Under the pieces are notes generated by a model. It was given only the letters and a program-made list of their open reading frames with translations. It did no database searches and was not told the origin of the DNA. A program made the position numbers and the translations under genes. Of a stretch of 64,000 bases of DNA, positions 13,054 to 26,531 are shown in pieces. The DNA comes from Asterella californica. Lineage: Eukaryota; Streptophyta; Marchantiopsida; Marchantiales; Aytoniaceae. The stretch's first letter is position 1. Every line of letters begins with the position of its first letter. Location of the stretch: contig JAYKYS010000001.1 in the NCBI GenBank assembly GCA_036924285.1, positions 26,101,501 to 26,165,500 on the forward strand, in the 5' to 3' direction.

Positions 13054-15195
13054 TTACAGGAAGGGAAGACGAGTTGAGTGGATGCTTACCAAGTCCCGCT
13101 TTATCAAACTCTTCCTGTCGATTGGCTCTCTTCCGTCTACTTCTGGAGTTGTCATCACCAATGGTGGTGAAGTCCTTCCTTGCTGACATGAAAAACTTTC
13201 ACCTTCCGTTACCAACCCTTCAGCTTTCTTCGTGCCTGGAGACTGCCGATATTTTACAACTGACCTCCTTCTTTTACCATGAAACTGGTTAGGGGGCCCT
13301 GCTAAACAACTCGTGGCATCTCTATGCAACCAATTTTGTACTTCTTCTGTAGCACCTGACGTTTTGATGTCTTCTGGCAAGCTTCTACTCGTCAACTTGG
13401 ACCTCAACCAGAAATCCTTTGTAAGCTTCATGTCGCTCCTGGAGAGCTTCGGAGCTCCTGGCTGCAGAGTCGCGTGCACAATGCGCGTGCTGGGCCTTGG
13501 AGAAAGAACCCGTCTTGGGGGTAAGGCCAATGGATTGAAAGGTTTCCGCGCACTCTTCTTTTGCTTACCTTTTCCTCGACCTAGTCTCTTCCTCTCGAGA
13601 GCTCTGCATTTTCTCTTGAAATCGTGGTTTTTCAAGATATACTTGGAACTTTCCTTCAAGTGGCAGTGTTCAAGCTTGACACCACCGTCTTTAGAACCAC
13701 GAACAGGTCCAAGTGGGATAATGCAATTTACTCCTTTACTGACGTCCGTAATAGAGGTAAAAATATCAGGAAGGTTTGCAGTACTCCAAGGTGAAAAGTC
13801 TACAGAGCTCGACAGCAGCAGGTACTCATTTCCATCGAGCCTCATCGCGTCTTCCAAGTCTAGTGACGATCGAGGGATTCGCTCAGGTTGCCCTGAAGGA
13901 CTTCTAGTGACTGCATGGATTGATGAGAACGTCATCCCTGCATGATCGAAGTACAAATTTGAATCATTCTGAATGCGCTCCAACTCTGTGTTGGTAGAAG
14001 CTCCACAGGTCAATCACGGTAGAGTCTTGGTAAGCTAATTGTAGTGCATCTGTGTATCACCACTTTACAGCAAGATTATCGCTTACATGTATCTGAGCAA
14101 TTTTAACCCGGGTTTTGTTAACTATTGGGATCGTTCTGCCAGCTGAACGATCCTATAGCTCACAGCTCCTGGCTTTGATACCTTGTTCCCACTCGACTTA
14201 TAGGTGGTCGTACCAATTCATTTTCTACTGACTTGAACCTTACTTCACGTAAATCTACCTATCAAGGAAAAACAGATCCTAGGCAAACATCAGCTGGATT
14301 CTCCGAGCATCTTCTATCTCTAGGTAGGTGTAAGATTTCACCCTCGGAAGCAGGTCTGCACCCACTTCCAGTTTCAGTGATGGTCTCCCTTGTCCCATAA
14401 GGTTCATTACCTCACATTTGGCGACATTTTCCTCCAATCCCCACATACCACACCATACTTTTCACAGGTTAATTTGGAGCTTCTCGGTTTCCAGATCAGC
14501 AAAGTAACCTGCGAACATTCAATCCTGGGATTCGAATGACTCCAGTCGATGAATTTACCGGTACACCCGTGGACTGTTCCTTAGTTTGTAATGTCAAGGT
14601 TAGCGTAGCTGTCCAAGTGTTCCAGTAAGTAGTTACAAGAAACTGTTGAAAGGGTACGAGGCAGAGAACAGTCTTGAGTCTCTGGAAAGGATCCGACCAC
14701 TGATCAGTCCCGCACTCTTGGTGTGGTGATATAGCTTCTCATGCCCATTCCCACAGACGGTATAATAGCCCGTCACTCCATAGGCTATGCTAAGCGTTCC
14801 TCACATCGAGGAAGAAACAGAAGGTGGGCTTCCTTCTTTCTTACGACCTTGGACAATCCGGCTAAGTGTGCAAAGGCGGTAACCACACCCTTCTTCGTCT
14901 TCTGAACCGCCTCCTGTCCTTCATCAATCACACCTTGAGGTTCTAGAATGGGTACTGAGTACTGTACTGTTCTATTCTGCTGTCTCCTGAATGGAATACA
15001 GTCCTGTGTTCTATTCAGGATACAACAAAACAGCTTCTCCACCACACTTAGCAAGGTGATTCCTCTTTAGTTACCAGGATCTTCCCTTTCCCCTTCTGCG
15101 GAAGGTTTATCAATGGTACCGCCAGTCCACCTCTCGGTATCAGTTCCGTGGTCAAAGGAAATTGAATTTGAGGCTTTTAAGTAAAATTCAATTTG

Positions 15196-15279
<84 letters not shown>

Positions 15280-18200
15280 TTACCATCAGATATTTGCTTC
15301 TCGGTATCAAATGTTCCCAATCCGTCAAGAATGGCAGGTTCAGATTTCCTACAACATATGTCAGCGAACTCCTCGAAAGAAAAGTTTGAAGCTCTTTCTC
15401 CCTCCTGCCGACTCTCAGATTTTGATACTGAGTACGCATCAAATTTTCTGTACTTTTCACCAGTACATCTAGGCTCGCGATCTTTCTGCTCGATATCCAC
15501 AGTTCCACGTACTCTCCGTCTAGGTAGATTCTCAAGAAAGGAATCCTGTAGCAACTGAGCTCGCATCTCCTGACAGGCAGGTGAACCATTCATTTCTTGC
15601 ATTAGCTCAGCCATATCCTCCAAACAAATGCCTATGGATGAAACTGGAGACTGGACCTGCGGAATGGACCCACCGAACCGAGTTTCAGTGGAATTCAAAA
15701 CCTTAGATATATCCTGTTGGTTCTGCAAGGAAGAATGGCTGCCATCTGTTCTGCTCCCTACGAGCGGAATTTTTGGTGGATTTACAGGCGCTGCTTTAAT
15801 ATTCTTGGCTGTGTTGATCCTCTCTCGTTCGGGAACGATAACACCAGGTGTTTGTACCATCTCAGAGTCTTCACCGGTAAAACATTGGAGACGGCCCCAA
15901 CTTCTACCTGGGACTTGACTGACTCTGTCTGCTGATGGTACGTAAGTAACAGCTTCCTTAAGACCTGAAATGGCCTTGTGCTCCTCACATTCGCCAGGAG
16001 TACAAAGGAAAGAAGCATTTGTTGTTCCTGTGGAACAAGCAGTAACATTTCGAAGCCTTTCATCCAGCTCTCTTACCTGTGCAGACAGTGAACCGAGAAT
16101 AAAGTCCAAAGATCTAGCTTCTGGAACTACATCCTCTACCCTTCTGTCCATGGCTTCCTCGGATAGCTTTTTAACCGGCACCCGAGAATACTCCTCCTTG
16201 CCTTGCTGACTGCTTGGTTTTGGAGGACTCTGAACTTTCGTGAGGGTTGTTGCATGTTTACTCAAATCCCGAGTCCTGGAGGCGCTGGCATTGCTCGACT
16301 CCCTCTTCCCGTGTGACTCCCCACCATGTGCAGGCGTTAGGACATCCCACTTTCTGAGCTTTGTTGCTGAATTTTGTTGAGGTCTTTTTACCTTCTCTCG
16401 CAGCTGCCCTAGCTTTTGCGTCGTCTCTGGATAGCTGGTACTGACTTGCTCTTGTATGTCTTCAACAGTTGTTGCCCTCATCTTACGTGAAGCCTGCTTG
16501 GCTCTTCGAAAAGTAGTGCGTATGTCGCCACCAATCTGCCCTGATCGCCACGCCCGAATAAGCTCCTCAGCGACTTCACGAGCTGATCCCATTTCGTTTG
16601 GGGCCTTTCCCTTCTTAATCCAAAGATCTGACCGATGCTGATCCACGGATGTGCTCACCGGGATTTGAACTTTGTTACCGGGACCCCGGTAGGCATTATG
16701 ATCTGCCTCATCTTGGAGACGACTAACCCTGGGTACTTCGAGGGAGATTTCTACGTCACCCGCTTCTTTCTCCACTGACGTCTTCGAGGAACGTTGTGCT
16801 TGCTTAGGCATGCAGACAAACTCTGCAAAGTCGTATTGCGTGGCACAATCCTTGGTTGATGGTTTCTTGTCATGCTTGTGCTCCCCTTTGCTGGCGAGTC
16901 TGTGCTGAGGACCATGACGTTCATTTGCTGACTGGGACTTCTCGGGGGAAGTACAAACCCGTGGACAAGCCACGGGTTTCTCTTCCTTGTCCTCCTGGAA
17001 AGGCTTCTCCTCCTTAGAGATCTTATTCTTCTGCCTAGTAACCGACTTCGTCTTGTCCGGTTTAGGCGTAGGACTTCGAGGAGGATCTAACTTTTCCTCT
17101 CTCATCTGATATCTCAATAGCTGATCATTTTCCTCATCGATCGCTCTCTTCTGAATCTGTTCTTTCACTTGAAGCGGGAAGAGTAAGGGATTCAGTCCTT
17201 GAGGTTTAGGTTCAACCCTTGGCCCTTGTTTCACCCTTTCCTTGCCAAGTATTACCTTCTTTTGGTGAGAAGTTATCGTCTCACCTGTCAAGGTACCATA
17301 AAGCTCTAGCTTTAAAGCTTCTAGTTCCTCCTTTGTGAAGACCACCTTCGTTCGAGCTTCTGACCATCCGGGTTGCTCGTCACAATACCAATCAGTGTCT
17401 CTCAACGTGTTCAAGCTCCCTAACGTCTCCAGTCTGAATGGTACGTTTTTTCTTGCTGCACCCACGTCTTGGGAGGATTCCTCATTGTGTTTCGTTCTGG
17501 GCGTGTGTACTCTGCCAACGTTTTCCAACGTATAAAGGCGATCGGTCTGCTCGCCCGGCTTCCGACAGCTGTCCATTTTCTCCGGTTCCGTTCTCTCTCC
17601 TGGGTAGGAAAACTCCTTGGTTGATGAGTCGCATTTCCACCAGGGAAGTTTTTCAAGTATGTTTGAGAGCCAATTATTGCTCTCCTTCCTTGGAGACTTC
17701 TTTCTGGCCTCTGTTGTACAGCCTTCAGCTGCATTAGCTATAGCGGGGAACACCGCCTTCTCATCTGCGCATTCGCCCACATTGTTGACTGATGGTCTTG
17801 CTTGATCTTTTTCAGCTACTGTTGATCTGAGTTTAAACTCGTTTATGTAAGCAGCAGCTTCTTGATCTTCATGGGTTCTGGGTGCTCGTTCAGCTTCGTA
17901 CTTTTGAGGACTTTTGTTCCCTTTCCTGACTCCACTCTTTCTACTCACATGTGGTAAGGATGATATCTTTGAGCTTGATCTGGCATCCTTTGTCGCCCTG
18001 GGACCACTAACAGCAGAGTGACTTCGTGGAGTACAGCATGGGAGTTTTCCTGAATCGGTAAGACCCAGACTATCTCCATCCTTGTCTTTAAGTTTCCGCG
18101 ATAATCCCATCATGCTGAGGCCAGGAACTTTACATTGAAAAGGATGAAAAATTGGCTCCATATCCTCAAGGGACCGTTCCTCCTTGGTAGTTGCGGCTTT

Positions 18201-18509
18201 CATAACTTTGGCTTCTGCATACTCAGCTTCGACAACTTGTTCTTGGTTGTTCTCATCTGGTTTTCCCTCTACTTTCCTTCCCGGAGAGAGCTCTTGCGCA
18301 GATATTTCATCCGCAACAACCGGCGGTGATGATTGTACAACGACTGGCACACTCCCCCTTCCTTGATGTACATGAAAACGTTGCTTCGATGCAGAATGTA
18401 AAAGCTCTGATTCTGTGGCTCGTGAAACGTCTTCTGCTTCCGGGGTCGTCGCACCACCCTCGTCAATCTTTGTTTCACAGTGCCCGTCAAGTTCTGCATC
18501 AAGAAATCG
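13054..18509 (-). CDS. Large charged, low-complexity protein of unknown function, multi-exon
   Basis: I infer at least three coding exons on the minus strand. The long one runs 18,509-15,284 and ends at the donor ATG|GTAAGT in phase 1. A 110-nt exon at 14,954-14,845 has acceptor ACTCAG| and donor GTC|GTAAGA, and fits that phase exactly. The last exon, 13,983-13,054, begins after ACACAGAG|TTGGAG in phase 0 and ends at a stop. Together they give about 1,420 residues. The protein is rich in Lys, Glu, Arg, Ser and Pro with long disordered stretches, a short basic run (RLGRGKGKQKKSARK) near the C-terminus and no domain I recognise. The frame is closed by TAG just upstream of 18,509 and holds no early ATG, so at least one 5' exon is missing from this model. 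An alternative acceptor, ACACAG|AG, would allow the 110-nt exon to be skipped in frame. Confidence 0.65.
15199..15277. repeat. (AG)n microsatellite, 79 bp
   Basis: An uninterrupted AG dinucleotide run. On the minus (coding) strand it is a (CT)n tract that starts right after the GTAAGTT splice donor at 15,283, so it lies in the intron. Read through, it would add a long Ser-Leu repeat to the preceding exon. Confidence 0.97.
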
Positions 18510-20967
18510 CTAAGAGACTCAGATAGCGTTGGCTTCATCAGTGGAACGGCAGAAGGTGGATGCTGGTCCGACAAGAGGCCAATCAAAGCATTTGAGCCAT
18601 TGAGACCGAGAAATATAGAAGAAATAAAGAGAAGCGGTAATACAGTTCCCTAGGCATAACTTCTGACGTCGAAACGAGAAAACTGGTCCTTGCCGATTTG
18701 TGAACCTATCTGTCCTCTAGACAGCATCAAAAAAGCTCTGACTAACGATCAGAGCATAGGAAGGCAATCTCCACAAGCAGGCAAGATTGTGGACCTTCTA
18801 AATGAATTCTACTTGGTCACTTTTCTTCTCAATTTACGTTCATGTACATAAATCCTGGTTACAGTCGGAAGGCTCCAAAACGATGTCAACCTGCAGAACC
18901 ATGACTTGACAAGCCGTCACAAAGAGCCACCACAAATGGCCTCCCGGGTAGTCTAAGGATGTGACATATCTACTGAGCAGTTCTTCACATCCATTCGAGT
19001 CAAAACACTATGGTAGATGCGACATTATGAAAGAAAAACTGGTCTCTACTCTAGTAACCGCTGGAAATCAAGAGGAGAATGAATATACAGAGCACAAAGT
19101 CCTAGTCTTAACAGTGATAACAAGGAACATGCAGAAAAAACTTTCAGCTCAGGGCTAGATCAGTTGCTGTTGGATATAGTTCGACCTACCAATCAGGGCT
19201 TCGACTACCAGGGCTTAGGATTACAGTTTATAAAAATTTACTGCCTGCAGGCAGCAGTTTTATGTGTAAGCGCCACATTTACTCATAGTCCAAGCACCAT
19301 CAAATCTGAAAGCGGAAATACCCTTCATATCCTGAGGTTAAGCTCTATAAGAAAAATAGAGGAGCACGACACGGAATACAAAGAAAACACATCCTGGGAA
19401 ACCGGAGAACCGTGGAAATTTTCGAAAGTTAAGATGCAAATCCTAGCAAATGCAGCCGAATGTAAGAGAAAGGTAGAAATTCTTCTCGTCAGGAGCTATC
19501 TTCGGGTCTATTTCCGTCAAGAGGTGCAGGAAACGTTATAAGTGCAGAAGACTGACCCACCCGATAATAGCTTATGGCATGAACACTGACCAAGGGTGAA
19601 CATTTGGTCCCCCACAACTATTGTTCCTAATCCGGAGAACTCTGGATATTCACATCTTGCATTGCAACTTTTGCTTCGAGGTACATGCCACAAAACTGGA
19701 GAACGCGATTATCTACTATATCCTTGTTAACTTGGACTATATGGGGTGTACAACATAAAGAGTGTCACGAGTATTCTGCAGATATCACAGTGTAGACGAT
19801 CAGGGTGCAACCATCATTGCACCTCATTTAATGTAGCTTTCCTGCTCGTGTTCAAGATGACTAGATAGAGAAGTCTCTTGGTTTTGGCTGCTTGTGTGGT
19901 CCACTGAAAAGAGTACAAACGAAAGATCACATCGGTTACGAACTAACCACTTTAATCCCAAGAAGTAAACGAGTAACCTATGGTACGATCAGCTCAAGGT
20001 AGAGTACCAAAAGCTCCTGCTCATAAGTGTAAAATGTCTGGACACTAAGAATGGTGCACTAAACATACTGGTACCACCCCAGTCAAGAAATATTTCTGCA
20101 TCAAGATCAAATCAGTGCAGGTTACCAAAGATCAAGAGCCGATGAGTACGACGGAATCAAGCACCATGAATGTAAGAACTATATAATCGACCTTCGACAC
20201 TGATCAGTATAGACTTTGCCGAATCATATCGTCAATCATTCGACCTTCAACAACAACAAAGCATGGGCCTGGCATGTGACACCATGACTGACTTCAACGG
20301 CTCCTTCCGTAGCTCGTTAGTAAACCCGAATTTCTCCTTTTTCCGGAGGTGGACAAGAAAAACCAGGTCATGTGCAGTATCATGTTTTCACTGAAGACAT
20401 CGTATGGTCTACAGTTTGCTTCCCTCCATGGTGAAAAGCACTGCACTTTTCACAGCCTGGAGATTTTACTTGGTGATATTAGATCAGGATAATCACTCGT
20501 CGTTGGCAGTTGGATGCTGCAGACGATCCAAACCTCTGGTTTCTGTACAGTCGTATTTGCTGTTCAATAAAGTAAATCATGTAAGAGGATCCTTCTAATC
20601 AATGAGGTATTGTACACTGCTATAGGGTTCTAAGCTGCAAAAGAAGCTGCGGAATTTCTTCAACAACTCTCCAACTTACGAAACGAGAGATTAGTGAACC
20701 AGGGAGATGGGACAAGATTTTGCGAGTTGTAAAGAAAGACATCTATAACCGAGACTGCAACAGAGGATCCTGAAACTGCAGGTAACAATTTCGTCCACAA
20801 CAACGTCAACTCAACCCGGAAGAAAGTTCGGCCCATATCAGCATCCTCTCATTACTTGGGTTACACAATTATTTTTTGCTACTAGTCTGTTAAAAGTATG
20901 TCTGATACTCATCAAGTGAAATTTCATTATAAAGAAAGAACTCTGTAGCATATGGAAGGGAGGAATT
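18510..20967. other. Probable 5' region/intron of the 13-18.5 kb gene plus intergenic
   Basis: The stretch should contain the missing first exon(s) of the minus-strand gene below 18.5 kb and the 3' end of the coiled-coil gene above 20.97 kb. A short ATG-started stretch near 18,540 lies in a different frame from the large exon. A 125-residue plus-strand frame at 19,164-19,541 has no recognisable features and I do not call it. Confidence 0.35.
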
Positions 20968-23900
20968 CTAGTGACCTTTATTAGCAAGAACTGAAGTCGG
21001 CTGCAGGTGTCTCCATGTATCACGCTTGTACTCAGGAGTAGGTACAGCTTTAGTCAAATCTTCAATAATCTGCAGCTGGTGTTTCCTCTCTTGTTCTTCC
21101 TCCAATTCTACAGCGAGCTCTTTCTCAAGCAAAGCTATTTTCTGGAGTCATAGAAACGTCACCTTCAGAACCGAGCCCAGGATACAGAATCCGTGGTTCA
21201 TATTTGGGGGGAAAGATTGGTTTTCCCTTCAGTGAACACTATCTAGAGATCCTAGCAGCCTTTTCTCTATGACAGACTTCAGTTTGATTCTTTATAATAC
21301 CTTGATACCAGTGGAAAGACATCGCAAACTTGCGGTCTAAGAATCAGTACCTAACATTGCAATGTCAGTACAGCGTAGCGAGAAGAAGCTTCTGACGGAA
21401 CACTAACAGTTGTAGAGTTCTGTTCAGCAACTTCTTTCCTCGATGGTATTCAAAGCTACCCTGCTTTACACCTCCAGAAGAATGTACATCCAGCGTTAGT
21501 ATCCGTCATTGTACCTGCAGTTTAGCAGCTGCTGCCTGTCCTCTCTCCGCCTTGCGACGTTTCCATAATTCCTCCAGCTCTGCCTTCCGTTCTTTTTCTT
21601 TCTCCACATTCTTCATCTGGGCTTCGGCAGCTTCCCAGGCATCTACCTCAGCTTCGTTGTCATTTTGGTCAGCATCCACAATCCGTCGGTTGACGCTGTC
21701 CCGGTCCTTCAAGACACTAAAGCGAGAATGGAAGTACGTATCTTTATAGTCACTAGGAGCGCTCGGTAACCGGGACTGGATAGTATTGGGTCCGATGTCG
21801 TTTCTGTTGAACTCAATTTTCAGGTACTTCTCCGGTCCTTCTGCACAAGCTACACTAATTCATGCTTCACACGAGATTTTGCCAACACGCGAGATTAAGT
21901 TGGATTACCTTCTAGATTCTTCCACAAGTTAACCTAACAATCAGAGACAAATGACCACAACTGAAGACCAATAGGTATGCTGGGGCTGCTATCAAGAGTA
22001 CACGTTAAACACGTTCAACATAACGGCTGCAGTTCCGGCATGAGTTCACTCAATCGTCCCTACACGAATGGTTAAGGAATCTCCGACGACTCTGAGACAA
22101 CACACCAGCTCCAGACTGGAAATCTTTCTCACGAACTCCCAAAGTTCAACACGCACAATTTGTTCTTTTTCTGATTATTCACACACAAGTTCCATGATTT
22201 GAGATTCAAGCAGGAAAATTAGCAACTAGATCTCACTTATAAGGACGCTCATCAGTGGAAATCATCAACAAACTGTGCAGAAAGGCTCGACATCACCAGC
22301 ATGAGGCATCATAAGCGCTCCAGTGAAAATCTGCAAATCCCCTATCTTCCTAACTGCACGATGCTTAGAAATCTGAGCTTAGTTTAGCCCCACTCTATAG
22401 ACATAATGACCCTGAAACCATAAGTTGTATATGGAGCAGAAATAGGAACCAGAGATTGATTCTTAAGGTGTCTGATGAAACAATACTTCACGGTAAAGAT
22501 TACCTTCTGCGATTACAACGTTGCCCTCGTCCCTTGCGTCGGACCTTGCATGACAGGCATGAATTCTTGCCCGACGTCTTTCAGTTTTTGCTGCTTCGCT
22601 CAATACCTTCCTCCGACCTTTGGCAAGTGTTCTCTCTTGGGAAACCTCTTGCTTTCGCGCATTCTCCTAACAGAGTTTAAGTCAAGGACAGTGCCAGGTC
22701 AAGTTCAAGCCAGTTGGAAGCAGCTATGCTCGATGCATAGACAATCTGTAGATGACCTGATGATGTAGCTGAAGACTGGTAAACCCTACGATGCCTCTAC
22801 CGAACACATCTAATGCATCTCAAGGAAACGATGTATACCTCCTGCATGGCCCGCTGAAATCGTAAATTTCTCCATAATTCGTTCACTCCAGCTTCTTTAG
22901 CCTTCCGTTCTGCTATGGCACCCTGCAATTCAACCAGACGGGGCATCGTGAATGAAAAGATGAATTTGACTAGAGGTTACTGAATTTAAGTAATAAACTT
23001 CATTCTGGAGTTCATCTCTGATATGAAACAAGTTTGCAGTGACTACCGCGAAAAATGATCTTGTGGATTGCCCCGAGATGAGCGGCAACAGTGACAATCT
23101 CAAGAGATCTTACAGAATTCTGAGCCACAAGTTGAGCCGCGTCATAGCTTTGTCCTATGCCTTTGCACGAGTTCAAATAATCAACCTCAAGAGCAGCCTT
23201 TCGTTTTGTCTGCTCTTCTTGCCAAGCCTCCTATCGGGACAGATTTCAGAAGACAACAGAGAAGGTAACAACTGCGATTCAGCTCCTTCTCGTGTACCGA
23301 AAGCGCAGATAAACTCAAGAGCTATTGTCAACTTCTATAACTAGTCCTGTGCTGGAAGACTTTCTTCCGGTTGCCATAACTACAAGATAGACCAGGCATA
23401 CACTTCCTTACTATCCTACACCTGCAGATGCCAGCGAAGAGAAAGTTCCTCTTCTCCGTTACAAACCAAGGTTTAGATAGGTACTGGTAGTGGGAGATGT
23501 GTACACCCGAGCATTTAAGAAGAGCAGCATCCAGCTGGAAACATTCAAACTATTTTGTGGCAATGGCCTGTATATATCATTGTGGCATTGCAAGTTCTTA
23601 TGTTCCAAAGTATTAAATTTGCAAATGAATATAACCGGGAAAACCCGCTTTGGGGTGATCTGGGGTACCCACTCCATCTCTACTCCAGGTCATATGACAG
23701 AATCATAAACGATGGTTCCGCACGCCTAGAATTCCATCATGTCAGGATTGAGAACGCTTGGCTGCTGGGAGAGAGATGTTATCATAAGCTAGAAGTATGT
23801 ACTGATATCAACAGGTCGAAACGAATACCGCAGCGGGAAAAAGCCACCAACAATTGGCAACCAAGAAGGTACCTTCAGCACTTGCAACAGCTTCTGATTA

Positions 23901-25833
23901 TCTCTCTTTCTACGCTGACGAAACTCTCTTGCAGTTTTTGCAGCAAGAAGCATCTCCTGTGCTCGCACCTTGAAAGCCACCGTGCGGAGTCAAGGTAAGT
24001 CACCCATTTTTGGCGTGAGGCTTGACTTACCTATAGACTAAATTACATGCGGGACGCAAGTCGGATTTTGAGCAGAACTCTGACTTGGCCGTTCCGAATT
24101 TCATACGGCATGCTCTAACTAACAACAGCCTGACTGTATTTTCCATGAAATATTTCGTGTCTGAAACGCACCATGGGAACCAACTACGTCTTGAAGGGGA
24201 AATACCTGCAAAAGTCTCGCTTGTCTTGATTGGCGTTCATACTTAAGTATGGCTTGATACTCTTCATCTGGACTAAGTTTGTAGGTACCATGTTCGGCTC
24301 TCTGACGTCAACAACCATGAACAGCAAGTCGGTCACAATTCTAGCTCTTATCTTCCGCGCTTCATTGCTTAACAAGTATTGAATTTCGATTTGATGATTA
24401 TTACAAGCATTCATCGTGCACGTTTAGCCAGTAAGAACGAACATCTCCATAGCTCTATTTTCCAGATCGCTTGTTATACCCCTCCTTTTTTGGTTCAACG
24501 TAACCAGCTGGACTCAGAGAAAGCTGTACCGTTAATCATTCCTTTCTATTTCTGAGACTGATTCCATGCACAGGTTCAAAGCATTCCCTCATTCCAGAAG
24601 AAGTGAACGCCAGAAAGGCCTCGTACTGTAAGGTCATCCGTTTCTGCTAGGGGTGATTCACTATGGCATATGCCGGTTTAGTATGGACCTCAAGGCAACT
24701 GCTCTATGCTCAATTCTGCACTATACATACAATGCAGGTTCACACGACGCGGATGCCATTATTTGGCAATGCTTCAGCATTTTCTTGGCTATGTATGGAC
24801 CAAAGTTCGTGGCGTCGCTACTCGCGTCATTACCCTAAAAAATTGGAACACCGGGACACCCAGGTAAATGTCAGGTAGATGCCCATCAACTTCACTCACA
24901 GGAACGTGTCAGAGATTCCTAGCACACTGAACCTCTGTGTAGCCAATCTGTCGCTCTGGGTTGTTCGGGATTTCGAAGCGTAGAGCACGGCGCGTTCAGA
25001 ACTCCGCGCAGGTGAACTAACACATGCGTCCCTGTGAGGACATTGTTTGACTCGTGATGGAGGCAACTTGTAGGCATCAATCCCCTAAAGGAGTGCCCTA
25101 CCGTGGACTGCAAAAGCTATACTCTGAAGCCTCTTTAGAAGGCGAACACAAACACAGGGTTCAATTTTCACAGGGTCCTCGACATGTACCACAACTTAAG
25201 TAGTTTGTCTTCTTAACATTTTCGGAATGGATTAGTTGTTCAGGTTGAGTTCTCTGTCTCGCTTGATATTGCTTCATTGCTTAGAATCCGTTTGTTTGAT
25301 CAACAGGTGGCAGCAGATTCCGTTACAGAGAAGCGCTGTAGATCCGGAAGTATACCTTCAAATTGGCACCTGGTTTAGACGGTTTCAAGGCAAGAGTCTC
25401 TGCCACTTTCCCCTCCAAATGACGTTGTCTTTCGATCCGCCCGCGCTCTAAGGATCCACTAACATCAAGGAAGGCCATCACAGTCGCATAAAAACCGTAC
25501 AGCACATCAAATCCTGTAGATGGTCTGTTGTGTAAAATTCACCGCACTTGTATCGTTCCACGACATACACCTTCACGCATAGCCTGGGAACCTCTGCTCA
25601 TTAATATCATGAACACCGAATTGCGTTTGAAGCAATCTTCGAAGTGCAATGGATGTTGGAATTAAGGATCATGTCATCGTCTTGCATGCGGATTCCAACA
25701 TTCCCTCAAAATGCGGAGTAATCAAGTTACTTCTACACTAGGTCTAGGTATCGGTCAGCCACTTTCCGTGGTCCAGAAAGCCTCTTACACTGCGCTTGTG
25801 CATTCGCTTCGGCTTGATGCTTCCCACTCTCAG
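20968..25833 (-). CDS. Multi-exon coiled-coil protein (5' end unresolved)
   Basis: Nine minus-strand exons join with matching phases: 25,833-25,791; 25,458-25,356; 24,301-24,206; 23,968-23,873; 23,230-23,186; 22,922-22,839; 22,666-22,504; 21,840-21,515; and 21,141-20,968 with the stop. Most borders are good GT/AG sites (for example TTGAAG|GTATAC, TTGCAG|GTATTT, GTGCAG|AAGGAC); the donors at 23,186 (GTTGAT) and 25,791 are weak. The model gives about 375 residues. The protein is almost entirely charged helix: Arg/Lys/Glu/Gln-rich segments with recurring E-L-W-(K/R)-(R/N) motifs, then a less helical stretch near residues 210-260 and a C-terminal P-T-P-E-Y-K-R-D-T-W sequence. I do not recognise the family. 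The composition resembles axonemal/centrosomal coiled-coil proteins, which would make sense in a plant with swimming sperm, but that is inference. The start codon was not found. Confidence 0.6.
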
Positions 25834-26531
25834 CTACAAAATTACGCCTCGGTGGTCAATGACATGAACTTCATAATCGAGATTCGCCACTCTGGAAGGA
25901 GATGGACACCGCATATCGCGCAAGTCGAGCTAAAAACTACCGATGCAACCATCACAGCGGCAGAAACACAAAGCAGTTCGACGTTTAGAACATATGTTTC
26001 CCGCCAACCGTTGTCTATCTTTCCTCGCCCGTCTTGCTTAATTCGAACACAACGAATGAATACTTTTCCTCACTCCCCGCACAGTCTTGTAAACATCCAC
26101 CACCTTGCAAATTTACCGCTGTCGCAGAAACACTTCTACGCAATAGACGTCCCGTAAGATTTCCGGGAAAATCCCGTAAACTAGGCACGGGATATCGAAT
26201 CTTCCCCGTAGCCCCTACGATCAAAATCGACTAGACCTTTGCCCGGAATTCGGGATTCGTTTCATCAAACTTCTAAGGTCTAGTGAAGGCCGCTGATTTG
26301 GCAAAGCAAGACCACCGGAGCAACCTGCCACAACCCGTCCAAGAGCGTCGTGATTCTTGAATGACGCAGGTCATCGACGCCTGGGCACCTGCATTTCTCG
26401 TTTGTGAGGTTGTGTCGGCTTTGGTGTGAAGAAGTCAGGGATGCGTCGCCCTTTGGGAGGGTCGAACACTTGTCAAGGAAAAGAAGACGAATCGGAGGAG
26501 GAGTCGAGTCGGAATTGCCACGCGAAGAGAG

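Noticed and set aside
13313..13945. 210-residue plus-strand frame
   Set aside because: It lies opposite the last exon of the minus-strand gene, whose splice phases fit; the plus frame is a shadow.
15177..15283. Ser-Leu repeat C-terminus of the large minus-strand frame
   Set aside because: It is intron sequence after a good GTAAGT donor, not a real protein tail.
19164..19541. 125-residue plus-strand frame
   Set aside because: No motif, ordinary length for chance, no flanking splice sites that extend it.
25711..26157. 148-residue plus-strand frame
   Set aside because: Overlaps an inferred exon of the coiled-coil gene on the other strand, has no recognisable motif and low-information composition.
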